The notes under the pieces are model-generated. The model was not told the origin of the DNA, ran no database searches, and was given only the letters and a program-made list of their open reading frames with translations. 42,456 nt of DNA from Actinomycetes bacterium. GTDB taxonomy: Bacteria; Actinomycetota; Thermoleophilia; Solirubrobacterales; Solirubrobacteraceae. The stretch is taken from positions 1-42,456 of the forward strand of contig JAJYHG010000165.1 in the NCBI GenBank assembly GCA_021784895.1, read 5' to 3'. Shown here one piece after another: positions 16,827 through 25,641 of the stretch (within the stretch, counting starts at the first letter, position 1; every line of letters begins with the position of its first letter). The position numbers and the translations under genes were made by a program.

Positions 16827-18003
16827 CGGCGACCTCGAGCACGATCGCATCGCCCTGGCCGCCGCCCGAGCAGATCGCCGCGCAGCCGATACCACCGCCG
16901 CGGCGGCGCAGCTCCAGCGCCAGCGTGCCGATGATGCGCGCTCCGGAGGCTCCGAGCGGATGGCCCAGGGCGATCGCACCACCGTTGACGTTGACGCGGT
17001 CCTCATCGACCTCGAGCATCCTGATGCTGTTGAGAGCCACCGACGCAAACGCCTCGTTGATCTCCCACAGATCCACGTCCGCCGGGGTCAGGCCGAGCCG
17101 GGCGAGCGCCTTCAGGGCCGCGTTGGCGGGCGTGCGCGCGAGGTAGGCGTAGTCGTCGGCGACCTGCGCCTGGGCAATGACCGTCGCCAGCGGGCGACGG
17201 TCATTGGCGCTAGCCCACTCGTCGCTTGCCAGCACCAGCGCACCGGCGCCGTCGTTGACTCCGGGAGCGTTGCCGGCCGTGTGCGAACCCTCTCTGCCAG
17301 TCAGCCCGGGGAGCTTGGCCAGGGCCTCGAGCGAGGTCTCGCGGCGCGGCGCCTCATCGTTTTCGACGGTGCTCTCCCCCTTGCGCGAGCTGATCGTGAC
17401 CGGCACGATCTCTTCGGCCATGCGCCCCTCGTCCGCTGCCGCAATCGCCCGCTGGTGCGAGCGCAGCGCCCAGCGATCCAGGTCCGGGCGGGTCAGCTCC
17501 AGCCGGTCGCCAACCTCGGTCGCCTCGTCGAACATCTGCCGCCCGCTGAAGGGGTTCGTGAGCCCGTCGTGCACCATCGCGTCGAGCGCGGCGGCGTCGC
17601 CCATGCGATAGCCGAAGCGCGCCTGCTTGAGCAGGTAGGGCGCGTTTGACATCGATTCCATCCCGCCCGCGACGCCGAGCTGGAGATCGCCCGCGCGGAT
17701 CGCGGAGTCGAGCATGCCGACAGCCCGCAGGCCCGAGGCACAGACCTTGTTGATCGTCTCCGAGGACACCTCTCTGGGGATGCCTGCCTTGATCTGCGCC
17801 TGGCGCGAGGGGATCTGCCCCTGCCCGGCCTGCAGCACCTGGCCCACAACAACGTGCTCAACCTGCCCCGGGGCAACCTCGGCCCGCTCGAGCGCGGCGG
17901 TGATCGCGGTGGCGCCGAGCGTGGTGGCGTCGACGCTGGCAAGCACTCCGCCCAGCTTGCCGATCGGCGTGCGCGCGGCGGACAGAATCACGGTCTTGGG
18001 CAT
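16819..18003 (-). CDS. Acetyl-CoA C-acyltransferase (thiolase)
   Basis: A 394-residue thiolase II-type enzyme that cleaves 3-ketoacyl-CoA with CoA or condenses two acetyl-CoA. The acyl-accepting Cys88 is in [12 protein letters not shown]. The NEAFA motif ([11 protein letters not shown]), the catalytic His in [14 protein letters not shown] and the second Cys in CSGGGQGDA are all present. The start is the ATG at 18003 after an AGGAGGG site. It is divergent from the acyl-CoA dehydrogenase, with 76 bases between starts, and heads the thiolase-HAD-B12 operon. Context favours beta-oxidation over polyester synthesis. Confidence 0.93.
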   Translation of the reverse strand: MPKTVILSAARTPIGKLGGVLASVDATTLGATAITAALERAEVAPGQVEHVVVGQVLQAGQGQIPSRQAQIKAGIPREVSSETINKVCASGLRAVGMLDSAIRAGDLQLGVAGGMESMSNAPYLLKQARFGYRMGDAAALDAMVHDGLTNPFSGRQMFDEATEVGDRLELTRPDLDRWALRSHQRAIAAADEGRMAEEIVPVTISSRKGESTVENDEAPRRETSLEALAKLPGLTGREGSHTAGNAPGVNDGAGALVLASDEWASANDRRPLATVIAQAQVADDYAYLARTPANAALKALARLGLTPADVDLWEINEAFASVALNSIRMLEVDEDRVNVNGGAIALGHPLGASGARIIGTLALELRRRGGGIGCAAICSGGGQGDAIVLEVAGA

Positions 18004-18079
18004 GGGAGCGCTCTCCCTCCTAGTCTGACTTTTTCGGGCCTGCGCCGCAGAGGCGGCGTCCTGATCGTATTGTGACCGC

Positions 18080-19225
18080 ATGGACTTCGAACTGACCCCC
18101 GACCAGGTGCTGCTCCGCGACACCGTGCGTGAGTTCGCCGGCGCCGAGATCGCGCCGGTCGCCGAGCGCCTCGACCGCGACCACGAGTTCCCCTACCAGA
18201 TCGTGCGCAAGCTCGCCGCGCTCGACCTGATGGGAATCCCCTTCCCACAGGAGTATGGTGGTGCCGGGGGCAGCACGGCTGACTACGCGCTCGTGGTCGA
18301 GGAGATCACGCGAGCCGACTCATCGGTCGCCATCACCCTGTGTGCTCACACCTCGCTCGGAACCCAGCCAATCTATCTATTCGGCAGCGACGAGCAGAAG
18401 GAACGCTTCCTGCCGCGCCTGTGCAGCGGCGAGATCCTCGGTGCCTTTGGCCTGACCGAGCCGGAGGCCGGCTCAGACGCGGGCAACACGCAGACGCGCG
18501 CGCGTCTGCAGGATGGCGAGTGGGTGATCGACGGCACCAAGCAGTTCATCACCAACGCGGGCACGGACATGTCCGGCTTGGTGGTGATCACCGCGGTGAC
18601 CGGTGGCAGCACTGAACGCCGGGAGATCTCGAACATCCTGGTGGAGAACGGCACTCCGGGCTACGAGCCGGGACCGCAGTACCACAAGCTCGGCTGGCAC
18701 GCCTCCGATACCCGGCCGCTCAGCTTCACCGACTGCCATGTGCCGGAGGGAAACCTGGTCGGCCAGCGCGGGCGCGGGCTGGCGCAGTTCTTCCAGGTGC
18801 TCGACATCGGCCGCATCGGCGTGGCCGCGATGGGCGTCGGTCTCGCCCAGGGCGCGCTCGACGAGGCGCTCGCCTACGCCAAGGAGCGCCGCGCGTTCGG
18901 ACGATCGATCTCGACCTTCCAGGTGATCGGCGCCAAGCTCGCGAACCTCGCGACTGAGATCGAGGCCTGCCGCCTGCTCGTCCAGAAGGCCGCTTGGCTC
19001 AAAGACCAGGGCCGCAACTTCTCGCTCGTGGCGGCCCAGGCGAAGCTCAAGAGCGGGCGCCTGGCGGTGCACGCCGCCGACGAGGCGGTGCAGATCCACG
19101 GAGGCTACGGCTACATCGAGGAGTACCCGGTTGCGCGCTTCTACCGCGACGCCAAGATCCTGACGATCGGCGAGGGCACCGACGAGATCCAGGAGCTGGT
19201 GATCGCGCGGGCGCTAACCGGCTGA
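18080..19225 (+). CDS. Acyl-CoA dehydrogenase
   Basis: A 381-residue FAD enzyme that introduces the alpha-beta double bond into acyl-CoA and hands electrons to ETF. The N-terminal helical domain starts MDFELTPDQVLLRDTVREFA. The FAD/substrate signature is GAFGLTEPEAGSDAGNTQTRA and KQFITNAG. The C-terminal domain ends QIHGGYGYIEEYPVARFYRDAKILTIGEGTDEIQ, where the Glu of EGT is the usual catalytic base. Short- or branched-chain specificity cannot be settled. A TATTGT hexamer ends six bases before the ATG with no ribosome site, suggesting a leaderless message. Nearby etfAB and ETF-QO supply the electron path. Confidence 0.95.
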   Translation: MDFELTPDQVLLRDTVREFAGAEIAPVAERLDRDHEFPYQIVRKLAALDLMGIPFPQEYGGAGGSTADYALVVEEITRADSSVAITLCAHTSLGTQPIYLFGSDEQKERFLPRLCSGEILGAFGLTEPEAGSDAGNTQTRARLQDGEWVIDGTKQFITNAGTDMSGLVVITAVTGGSTERREISNILVENGTPGYEPGPQYHKLGWHASDTRPLSFTDCHVPEGNLVGQRGRGLAQFFQVLDIGRIGVAAMGVGLAQGALDEALAYAKERRAFGRSISTFQVIGAKLANLATEIEACRLLVQKAAWLKDQGRNFSLVAAQAKLKSGRLAVHAADEAVQIHGGYGYIEEYPVARFYRDAKILTIGEGTDEIQELVIARALTG

Positions 19226-19228
19226 AAC

Positions 19229-19262
19229 CGACAAACTGCGGCGCAGCTGCCGAAGTTTGTCG
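19229..19262. repeat. Hairpin 1 with ACAAACT/AGTTTGT arms
   Basis: CGACAAACT (19229-19237) is perfectly inverted at 19254-19262. After one G-A mismatch, CGGC (19239-19242) pairs with GCCG (19249-19252). It starts 4 bases after the acyl-CoA dehydrogenase stop, so it can act as its terminator. It shares its arms with hairpin 2 and with the P450/glyA gap. Confidence 0.65.
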
Positions 19263-19282
19263 AAAATCGCGTATCCGGGGCC

Positions 19283-19326
19283 AGATCACACAAACTGGTT
19301 GCGGGCGCTTGCAGTTTGTGTGATCT
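19283..19326. repeat. Hairpin 2 with ACAAACTG/CAGTTTGT arms
   Basis: AGATCACACAAACTG (19283-19297) is perfectly inverted at 19312-19326 with a 14-base loop, giving a 15-base-pair stem. It lies between the convergent acyl-CoA dehydrogenase and meaB and may terminate transcription from both sides. Confidence 0.7.
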
Positions 19327-19344
19327 GACCGGCTGGCCGGCGCG

Positions 19345-19374
19345 TCCATGGGCCTCCATAGGCCTCCGTAGGCC
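19345..19374. repeat. Three tandem 10-base repeats
   Basis: TCCATGGGCC, TCCATAGGCC and TCCGTAGGCC follow one another without spacing, just after hairpin 2 and 12 bases before the meaB stop. They differ at one or two positions. No function is evident. Confidence 0.5.
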
Positions 19375-19386
19375 CGAGCGTGAGGG

Positions 19387-20403
19387 TTACGTGCGCGGCG
19401 GAGACGCGTTGGGGGTCACGGGCAAGCGCTCGAGCAGGATGGCCGCCGCGCTGGCTGGGTCGAGCTCGCGCGAGGCGACGCGCTCGAGCAGGGAAGCGAA
19501 GCTGGGGTCGGCTGCCACCGACTCCTCGAGCCGGCGCGCCAGACGCTGCGCGGCCAGCGCGAGCACCTGGCTGCGGGCGTGCCGCTGGCGCCGCTGCGCC
19601 AGCGCCGCTCCAACTCCAGCCTGCTCGCGGTGGGCGGCGAGCGCGGCGCGCAGCTCATCGACGCCCTGGCCAGTGGTGGCGCAGGTGCGGATGACCGGCA
19701 CCTGCCATCCGCTCCGGTCGCGGCCCAGCGCCAGCACGCCCCTGATCTCGCGGGCCAGAGTGTCCGCCAGCGGGTGGTCTGACTTGTTGACGACGATCAC
19801 ATCGGGGATCTCCATTACGCCCGCCTTGAGCGCTTGGATCGAGTCGCCCGACCCTGGCACCAGCACGAGCACGACCGTGTCGGCGTGGTCGGCGATCTCG
19901 ACCTCGGCCTGCCCCACCCCGACGGTCTCGATCAGTACCAGGTCGCGGCCGCTGGCATCCATCAGCAGCACCGCCTGCAGTGCCGCCTCGCTGAGGCCGC
20001 CGAGCGCACCGCGGCTGGCCATCGAGCGGATGAACACCCCTGGGTCGAGGAAGTGGTCGGATAAGCGGATGCGGTCGCCGAGCAGCGCCCCGTTTGAGAA
20101 CGGCGAGGACGGGTCCACGGAGAGCACCGCGACCGAGCGGCCGTCAGCTCGCTCGAGCCGTGTCAGCTCGGCCAGCAGCGTCGATTTGCCGGCGCCCGGA
20201 GGGCCGGTGACGCCGACCACCGCGGCCCGGCCGGTCTGCGGATAGACCTCGCGCACCAGCTCCCACCCGGCTGGGTCGTGGTTCTCGACCAAGGTGATCG
20301 CGCGGGCGAGCGCACGGCGGTCACCGCCCACAAGCCGTGCGCTCAGCGCCGGCCCGGTCGTGGCGCTCGAGTCCCTGCCAGTCTTGAGGGCACGCTCAGC
20401 CAT
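19387..20403 (-). CDS. meaB: MeaB/ArgK-type G-protein chaperone of methylmalonyl-CoA mutase
   Basis: A 338-residue G3E-family GTPase that loads and protects the B12 cofactor of methylmalonyl-CoA mutase. Its P-loop is GVTGPPGAGKST (64-75). DPSSPFSNGALLGDRIR, the switch segment FIRSMASRGALGGLS, ETVGVGQAEVEIADHAD and the guanine-specificity motif VNKSD are all present. Start is the ATG at 20403; the N-terminal stretch before the P-loop is of normal length. It faces the acyl-CoA dehydrogenase across paired hairpins and is divergent from the acyltransferase (57 bases). It agrees with the B12 domain at 15.5 kb. Confidence 0.95.
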   Translation of the reverse strand: MAERALKTGRDSSATTGPALSARLVGGDRRALARAITLVENHDPAGWELVREVYPQTGRAAVVGVTGPPGAGKSTLLAELTRLERADGRSVAVLSVDPSSPFSNGALLGDRIRLSDHFLDPGVFIRSMASRGALGGLSEAALQAVLLMDASGRDLVLIETVGVGQAEVEIADHADTVVLVLVPGSGDSIQALKAGVMEIPDVIVVNKSDHPLADTLAREIRGVLALGRDRSGWQVPVIRTCATTGQGVDELRAALAAHREQAGVGAALAQRRQRHARSQVLALAAQRLARRLEESVAADPSFASLLERVASRELDPASAAAILLERLPVTPNASPPRT

Positions 20404-20460
20404 AGCCGGTGATGATGGCGCGGAGCGCTGACAGCCGCCAGGCGCGGTTAGGATTGCCGC

Positions 20461-21147
20461 GTGGCAACCCGAACCAGCAAGGTCGCGCACCGCCCCCCGA
20501 TACCGGCAACCCCGCCGCGGCGCCCGCCGCTGCCGCTGCACGGCGGGGCGCGCGGATTCCTGCGCTTCGCCCGCGACAACCACATGCTGAACTGGCGTTA
20601 TGCGCTGCTCTGCAGCCGCTGGCTGTGGCTGAAGCTGCGCTGGCGCGAGCGCCTGGTGACAGACGGGCTCTGCTTTGTGCGCAGCGGCGTCAAGTTCGAG
20701 ATCGGCCGCGACGCGAAGGTCGTGCTCGGCCGCTGGTCGTGGCTGGGCGATGGCTGCAAGATCCGCGCGCACGAGGGCGTGATCGAGATCGGAGCCAAGT
20801 CCGTGCTCGGGCAGGAGTGCACGCTCTCCTGCTTCCAGCGCATCACGATCGGGCGCGACTGCATCATCGCCGACCGGACGATGATGATCGACTTTGATCA
20901 CGGCACCGCTGAGGTCGAGCGCCCGATCCGCGAGCAGGGAATCTACAAGCGCGACGTGCGCATCGGCCACAACGTCTGGATCGGCCATGGCGCCTGCATC
21001 CTGCGCGGCGTGACGGTCGGTGACAACGCCGTGATCGGCACCAGCTCGGTCGTGACCAAGGATGTTCCCGACGACGCCGTGGTCGGCGGCGCCCCGGCGC
21101 GCGTCCTGCGCATGCGCGACCATCCGCTGACGCTGCACTACCAGTAG
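20461..21147 (+). CDS. Left-handed beta-helix (hexapeptide) acyltransferase
   Basis: A 228-residue protein with hexapeptide-repeat coils from about residue 75 (KFEIGRDAKVVLGRWSWLGDGCKI and onward). It has the maltose/galactoside-O-acetyltransferase-type ending VRIGHNVWIGHGACILRGVTVGDNAVIGTSSVVTKDVPDDAVVGGAPARVLR, which holds the catalytic-type His in DFDHGT. It probably acetylates a sugar or wall glycan using acetyl-CoA. The first 70 residues are basic and Pro/Arg rich. It begins with GTG; TAGGAT ends six bases upstream, suggesting a leaderless message. An MFS gene follows 8 bases later, so a shared transcript is likely. Confidence 0.85.
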   Translation: MATRTSKVAHRPPIPATPPRRPPLPLHGGARGFLRFARDNHMLNWRYALLCSRWLWLKLRWRERLVTDGLCFVRSGVKFEIGRDAKVVLGRWSWLGDGCKIRAHEGVIEIGAKSVLGQECTLSCFQRITIGRDCIIADRTMMIDFDHGTAEVERPIREQGIYKRDVRIGHNVWIGHGACILRGVTVGDNAVIGTSSVVTKDVPDDAVVGGAPARVLRMRDHPLTLHYQ

Positions 21148-21155
21148 GCGCCCCG

Positions 21156-22451
21156 ATGCCTTCCTTTAGGGACAGGCTGGCGCCGCCGAACCCGGTGGCG
21201 AAGAGGCTGGCGCTGCAGTCGCTGCTGTTCGCCACCGCGCAGGGAGCCTTCAACACCGGCAGCGCCGTGTTCTTCACCGAGGTGGTGGGCTTGAGCGCCT
21301 CGCGCGTGGGCCTGGGGCTGACGATCGCCGGCGTGGTCGCGTTCCTCGTGGCTTACCCCGCGGGCAAGCTCGTCGACCGCTTCGGCCCCAAGCGCATGTG
21401 GGCGCTCGGGACGGTCGCCAGCGCCATCACCTTCTCCTTCTGGCCGTGGATGCGTGGCTTCGCGGACTTCGTAGCGATCGGCATCACCTTTGAGATCGTG
21501 CAGAACGCTGGCGGCGCGGGCTACAACGCCTACACGCTTGACGTGCTCCCCGCGCAGGAGCGCATCGCTGCCCAGGCATACCTGTATTCGGCGCTGAACG
21601 CCGGCTTCACGCTCGGCGCGATGATCAGCGGCGTGGCGCTCGCCTTTCACAACCTCGAGGTGATCCGCTGGATCCCGATGCTCTCGGTGGTCGTCGGCCT
21701 CGTGAACGCAACCGCCATTACGCAGCTGCCCAGGGCGCCTCACGATGTACGCGCCGCCTCGCGCCAGCACCGCACCGAGGAGCAGGCGACTACGCCAAGA
21801 CCGACCGCTAACCGTGGCTGGATCGCGACCTGGTTCTTTGGCGGCATCCTGTGGACCAACCAGGTGCTGCTGACGATCGTGATCCCGCTGTGGCTGGTGC
21901 AGCGCACAGACGCGCCGCACTGGCTGCTGGCCTGGCTGTTTGGGACCAACACGGTGCTCTGCGTCGTCCTGCCGGCGTTCACCTCCCGCGGCGTCAGCAC
22001 CGTCGGCGACGCGCTGCGCCGCGCCCGCTACTCGACCGGCTTCTTTGTGCTCGCCTGCGTGATCACGCTGTTCAGCCACTCCACCGTGGGGCTGCTGACG
22101 GCGCTGCTGGTCTGGCTCGGCCACGTCGCGGTCACCGCTGCCGAGCTCGCGATCGGCTCGGGTAGCTGGGTCTTTCAGGCCAAGCTGATGGACCCCGGGC
22201 GCCGCGGCGAATACGGCGGGCTTTCCGAGGTGTCGCGGACCGTCGCGACCTTCTGGGCGCCGGCGGCGTTCACCTTCGTGGTCATGCACTGGGGTGCGAC
22301 CGGGTGGCTTGCGATCGCCGGGCTCGCGGTCGCCGCGAGCGCCGCTCTGCATCCCTCAGCGCGCGCCGCCGAGCGGTTCGCGGCAGCCCACTTCAAGGGC
22401 GCCGACGACACTCCCGGCGGTCCCGGTGGTCCCGCCCCCGTCGCGGCCTGA
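21156..22451 (+). CDS. MFS transporter
   Basis: A 431-residue major facilitator with about 12 hydrophobic segments. Motif A between helices 2 and 3 reads GKLVDRFGPKRMW, and a charged central loop (residues about 195-225) splits two six-helix halves. Substrate cannot be assigned. The C-terminus is a Gly/Pro-rich tail. It lies 8 bases after the acyltransferase gene and ends 10 bases from the convergent RNase HI gene, with no space for a long terminator. Confidence 0.85.
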   Translation: MPSFRDRLAPPNPVAKRLALQSLLFATAQGAFNTGSAVFFTEVVGLSASRVGLGLTIAGVVAFLVAYPAGKLVDRFGPKRMWALGTVASAITFSFWPWMRGFADFVAIGITFEIVQNAGGAGYNAYTLDVLPAQERIAAQAYLYSALNAGFTLGAMISGVALAFHNLEVIRWIPMLSVVVGLVNATAITQLPRAPHDVRAASRQHRTEEQATTPRPTANRGWIATWFFGGILWTNQVLLTIVIPLWLVQRTDAPHWLLAWLFGTNTVLCVVLPAFTSRGVSTVGDALRRARYSTGFFVLACVITLFSHSTVGLLTALLVWLGHVAVTAAELAIGSGSWVFQAKLMDPGRRGEYGGLSEVSRTVATFWAPAAFTFVVMHWGATGWLAIAGLAVAASAALHPSARAAERFAAAHFKGADDTPGGPGGPAPVAA

Positions 22452-22461
22452 GCGACGCGCT

Positions 22462-22989
22462 TCAGGCCATCCGGGCTGAGGTCGCGGCGCCCTCCGCCGC
22501 GGCCACCGCCAGCTCGTCGGCACGTTCGTTCAGCGGGTGGCCCAGGTGGCCCTTGACCCAGTGCCAGCGAACACGCTCATGGGCTGCGACAGCCGCCGCG
22601 AGCGCCAGCCACAGCTCCTTGTTCTTGACCGGGTCGCCAGCGGCGGTCCGCCAGCCTCTCCGCTTCCAGCCGGCCATCCAGGAGGTCATGCCGTCGTGCA
22701 GGTAGCGCGAATCGGTTACCACACAGACACGCGACCCCGGCGGGATCGCGCCCAGCCCCTCGAGCGCGGCGGTCATCTCCATGATGTTGTTGGTCGTGAG
22801 CGGCAGCCCGCCGCTGTGCTCCTCGACCACCCCATCCTCCCAGCAGATCACAGCCGCCCATCCGCCGGGACCGGGGTTGCCCCGGCAGGCGCCGTCAGTC
22901 CAGACGAGAACCTCCCCGGGGGCGGCCACCGGCAGCCCACCCGGCTGGGTCAGTCGCTGCCGTCCTTGCGCCGCCGCCATATCCGGCAT
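22462..22989 (-). CDS. rnhA: Ribonuclease HI
   Basis: A roughly 175-residue RNase H that cuts the RNA strand of RNA-DNA hybrids. The DEDD catalytic set is visible: Asp32 (WTDGACRGNPGPGG), Glu71 (NNIMEM), Asp93 (VTDSRY) and Asp158 (ERADELA). The substrate-binding WVKGHxGHPLNE loop is also present. I took the ATG at 22989; the ATG at 22980 is equally possible because neither has a clear ribosome site. It has a non-conserved ~25-residue leader before the fold. It is divergent from the first YbjQ-type gene. Confidence 0.93.
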   Translation of the reverse strand: MPDMAAAQGRQRLTQPGGLPVAAPGEVLVWTDGACRGNPGPGGWAAVICWEDGVVEEHSGGLPLTTNNIMEMTAALEGLGAIPPGSRVCVVTDSRYLHDGMTSWMAGWKRRGWRTAAGDPVKNKELWLALAAAVAAHERVRWHWVKGHLGHPLNERADELAVAAAEGAATSARMA

Positions 22990-23056
22990 TGAACCAGCAC
23001 CGGCCCGCGTAGGCCGGGCTGGCAAAGAGGGGGGCGAATGTGCGACGATCTATGCG

Positions 23057-23998
23057 ATGCCGCTGTTCGGTAAGCAGACACCATCGGAACCGACGGCGGA
23101 TGAATTGCGGGCGGCCGAGGTTGACCTCGAGCGGATACGGCAGGGTGGGATCCCGCTTGGCGCCGAGCAGCGCCTCAAGCGAGTCGCCGCTTCGAGCACG
23201 CCCTTCTTCACCAGCGACCTGAGCGCCAAGGAGTATGCGCTCGCCGATGCCTCGGGCCTCCAGCCGGTGGCTCAGGTGATGGGCTCGTCGGTGGTTCAGC
23301 AGGGCTTCAACGCCGCGCAGGGGACCTATTTCCGAAGCGGCGAGATCCGCGCGCTGGCCGAGCCCTGGAACATGGCGCGCAACCGCGCCTTTGAGCGGCT
23401 GCGCCAGGAGGCCGAGCTCGCAGCCGCGGACGCCGTGATCGGGATCGAGATGAACGCCGGCTCGCTGGCCGGTGCCGGGAACGTGGAGCTCGTGGTGTTC
23501 GGAACCGCCGTGCGTGACAACAGCCTGACGGCAACGCGCTCAAGCAGCGGAGTGGCGCTCTCCACGCTCTCCGGCCAGGACGTGGACAAGCTGCGCCGGA
23601 TCGGGGCAGAGGTCCGCGGCGTGGTCGGCTACACCACCGTGTACTCAGTGGCGCTTGGAATCAGCTCCAGCTGGGTGATGAACTCGGGCGGAATGCTGGG
23701 CGGTGGCGGCGCCCGCGCCAACATGGAGATCACCGAGATCGCCCAGGGGGTCTACGACGCACGCAACCGCGTGATGCTGGAGGTGCGCCGTCAGGCAAAC
23801 GCCGTAGAGGCCAACGACATCGTGATCTCAACCCTGCGCCACACGATCGAGCATTACGAGTATGAGCAGGGCGGCTACCGCTACCACTTCTTCCACGTGA
23901 CCATGAACGTGCTCGGAACCGCGATCCGCCTAGGCGTGCGCGAGCCGCATCCGGCGCCGCTCATGGGACCGGTCCTATCCGTCAACGTCGGTGCCTAG
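23057..23998 (+). CDS. Tandem YbjQ-like (UPF0145) domain protein 1
   Basis: A 313-residue protein with two copies of a YbjQ-like domain (PF01906 type, 'putative heavy-metal-binding', function not established). Copy 1 (about 48-153) starts FFTSDLS, continues VAQVMGSSVV, then NMARNRAFERLRQEAELAAADAVIGIEM and ends VFGTAVR. Copy 2 (about 168-291) is more divergent: GVVGYTTVYS, GVYDARNRVMLEVRRQANAVEANDIV and NVLGTAIR. It has a charged N-terminal helix (16-30). There is no signal peptide or membrane segment, so it is cytoplasmic. A paralogue follows 94 bases later. Confidence 0.75.
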   Translation: MPLFGKQTPSEPTADELRAAEVDLERIRQGGIPLGAEQRLKRVAASSTPFFTSDLSAKEYALADASGLQPVAQVMGSSVVQQGFNAAQGTYFRSGEIRALAEPWNMARNRAFERLRQEAELAAADAVIGIEMNAGSLAGAGNVELVVFGTAVRDNSLTATRSSSGVALSTLSGQDVDKLRRIGAEVRGVVGYTTVYSVALGISSSWVMNSGGMLGGGGARANMEITEIAQGVYDARNRVMLEVRRQANAVEANDIVISTLRHTIEHYEYEQGGYRYHFFHVTMNVLGTAIRLGVREPHPAPLMGPVLSVNVGA

Positions 23999-24092
23999 CG
24001 TGCGGACTCGTGTCACGCGGGATCCGCCTGCGCCCGGACTCGGACACCAGCGCAGGTAACGTTCGCCGCGAGCCTTCAGCAAAGGAGTAGCT

Positions 24093-24917
24093 ATGTCGAC
24101 CTACGATCCCAACAGCACCGAGGGTCTCGCCGCTCACGCCGGTGAGCGCCTGCAGATCAACGCTCGCGGCCTGTTCACCTCCGATCTCTCGGTCAACGAG
24201 TACCTGTGCGTCGAGAAGGCCGGCTTTGAGCCGGTCGGACTGGTGGTCGGGTCGAGCATTTACCACGTCGGCTACCAGTTCGCGAACCTGCGCCAGAACC
24301 AAGAGCTCGACGTACTCAGCCAGGCGATGTACAACGCTCGCGAACTGGCGATGACCCGTATGGAGGAGGAGGCAGACCAGCTCAGCGCCGACGGCGTGGT
24401 CGGGGTCAGGCTGGAGATCGGCCGCTACGAATGGGGCGCGGACATGGCGGAATTCATCGCCATCGGCACCGCGATCCGCCACCGGGAGGGCCACCTCCAC
24501 CGAGCCCCCAACGGCCGCCCGTTCACCAGCGACCTGTCAGGCCAGGCGTTCTGGACGCTGATGCAGACGGGGAAGCGCCCGGTGGGAATGGTGATGGGCA
24601 GCTGCGTGTACCACGTGGCCCACCGCGGAATGATGCAATCGCTACGCCAGACGGGGCGCAACGTGGAGCTCGAGCAGTACACGCAGGCTCTGTATGACGC
24701 CCGCGAGCTCGCGATGGAACGCATGCAGAAGGAGGCGGAGGCGATTGGCGACGGAGTGCTCGGGATCGTCGAGGTCAAGCTGCACGAGAACAGCCATGGC
24801 TGGGGCAGCCACGTGATCGAGTTCTTCGCTGTCGGCACCGCCGTGATCGCAAACGAGCACCTCGCCGAGGGCCACCGGCTGCCTGACATCACGCCGGTGC
24901 TGGACATCAACGACTGA
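24093..24917 (+). CDS. Tandem YbjQ-like (UPF0145) domain protein 2
   Basis: A 274-residue paralogue of the preceding gene, again with two YbjQ-like domains. Copy 1 is residues 27-129 (LFTSDLSVNEY, VGLVVGSSIYHVG, YNARELAMTRMEEEADQLSADGVVGV, FIAIGTAIR). Copy 2 is residues 143-252 (PFTSDLSGQAF, VGMVMGSCVYHVA, YDARELAMERMQKEAEAIGDGVLGI, FFAVGTAV). The two halves are more alike here than in protein 1. A strong AAAGGAG lies 5 bases before the ATG, so it is well expressed or separately initiated. Function unknown; YbjQ assemblies are reported to be oligomeric rings. Confidence 0.78.
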   Translation: MSTYDPNSTEGLAAHAGERLQINARGLFTSDLSVNEYLCVEKAGFEPVGLVVGSSIYHVGYQFANLRQNQELDVLSQAMYNARELAMTRMEEEADQLSADGVVGVRLEIGRYEWGADMAEFIAIGTAIRHREGHLHRAPNGRPFTSDLSGQAFWTLMQTGKRPVGMVMGSCVYHVAHRGMMQSLRQTGRNVELEQYTQALYDARELAMERMQKEAEAIGDGVLGIVEVKLHENSHGWGSHVIEFFAVGTAVIANEHLAEGHRLPDITPVLDIND

Positions 24918-24951
24918 CGCCCGCTGCCGGCAGGAACCCGCCGCAGTATCC

Positions 24952-25593
24952 GTGCTCGTGCTTCTGCCGCCATCCCGGGGCCAGCTGGTGCCAGCGTCGG
25001 GCCGTAGCGCCGGGCTCTCCAAGCTCGTCTTCCCGCGCCTGCGCGGCCCGCGTGAGCGCCTGATCGACGCTCTCGATCCGGCGCTGCGGCGCGCGCCGGC
25101 ACTGCCAGCCGCGGAGCTCTACAGCGGCGTCCTGTTCCGGGCACTGGGTCTGGCCGACCTCCCCTGGGACGACGTGCTCATCGCGAGCGCGCTGTGGGGT
25201 GTTGTCCGCCCCGGTGATCGCATCCCGCCCTACCGGCTTGACATGTCCGCAAAGCTGCCTGGGATCGGCGGGCTTGCGGCCTACTGGCGCAGGCCGCTGC
25301 GAGCGGTGATGCCCGACCGCGGGCTGGTGCTCGATCTCCGGTCCGGAGCCTACGCTGCGGCCTGGCAGCCGGCCCGAGCCACCCACGTGACCGTACGGGC
25401 GTTCACCGAGGCACCTGACGGCAGCCGCAAGGTCATCACCCATATGGCCAAGCGCGTCCGCGGCGAGGTAGCCCGCCTGATACTGCTGGCTGGCGGGGCG
25501 GAGCGGGCCGAGGAGGTGGCCGAGATACTCACCGCGGCAGGTATGCGCGTCGAGTGCTCAGCGGGCCTGCTCGACGTCATCTGCGCGCAGTGA
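24952..25593 (+). CDS. yaaA: YaaA-family (UPF0246) peroxide-stress protein
   Basis: A 213-residue protein matching the YaaA/DUF328 family. Family features are the N-terminal MLVLLPPSRGQ, AAELYSGVLFRALGL, ASALWGVVRPGDRIPPYRLDMSAKL, LVLDLRSGAYAAAW and the C-terminal KRVRGEVARLILLAG. In E. coli YaaA limits Fenton damage by lowering free iron and binds DNA. This copy is shorter than usual (about 250 residues) and reads SRGQ where SEGK is common. GTG start, 34 bases after the second YbjQ gene and on the same strand, so co-transcription is plausible. Confidence 0.8.
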   Translation: MLVLLPPSRGQLVPASGRSAGLSKLVFPRLRGPRERLIDALDPALRRAPALPAAELYSGVLFRALGLADLPWDDVLIASALWGVVRPGDRIPPYRLDMSAKLPGIGGLAAYWRRPLRAVMPDRGLVLDLRSGAYAAAWQPARATHVTVRAFTEAPDGSRKVITHMAKRVRGEVARLILLAGGAERAEEVAEILTAAGMRVECSAGLLDVICAQ

Positions 25594-25641
25594 TCCGGCC
25601 AAGCGGCGCGCATCCTGTGAAGCAGATGTAAAAATGAGTGC

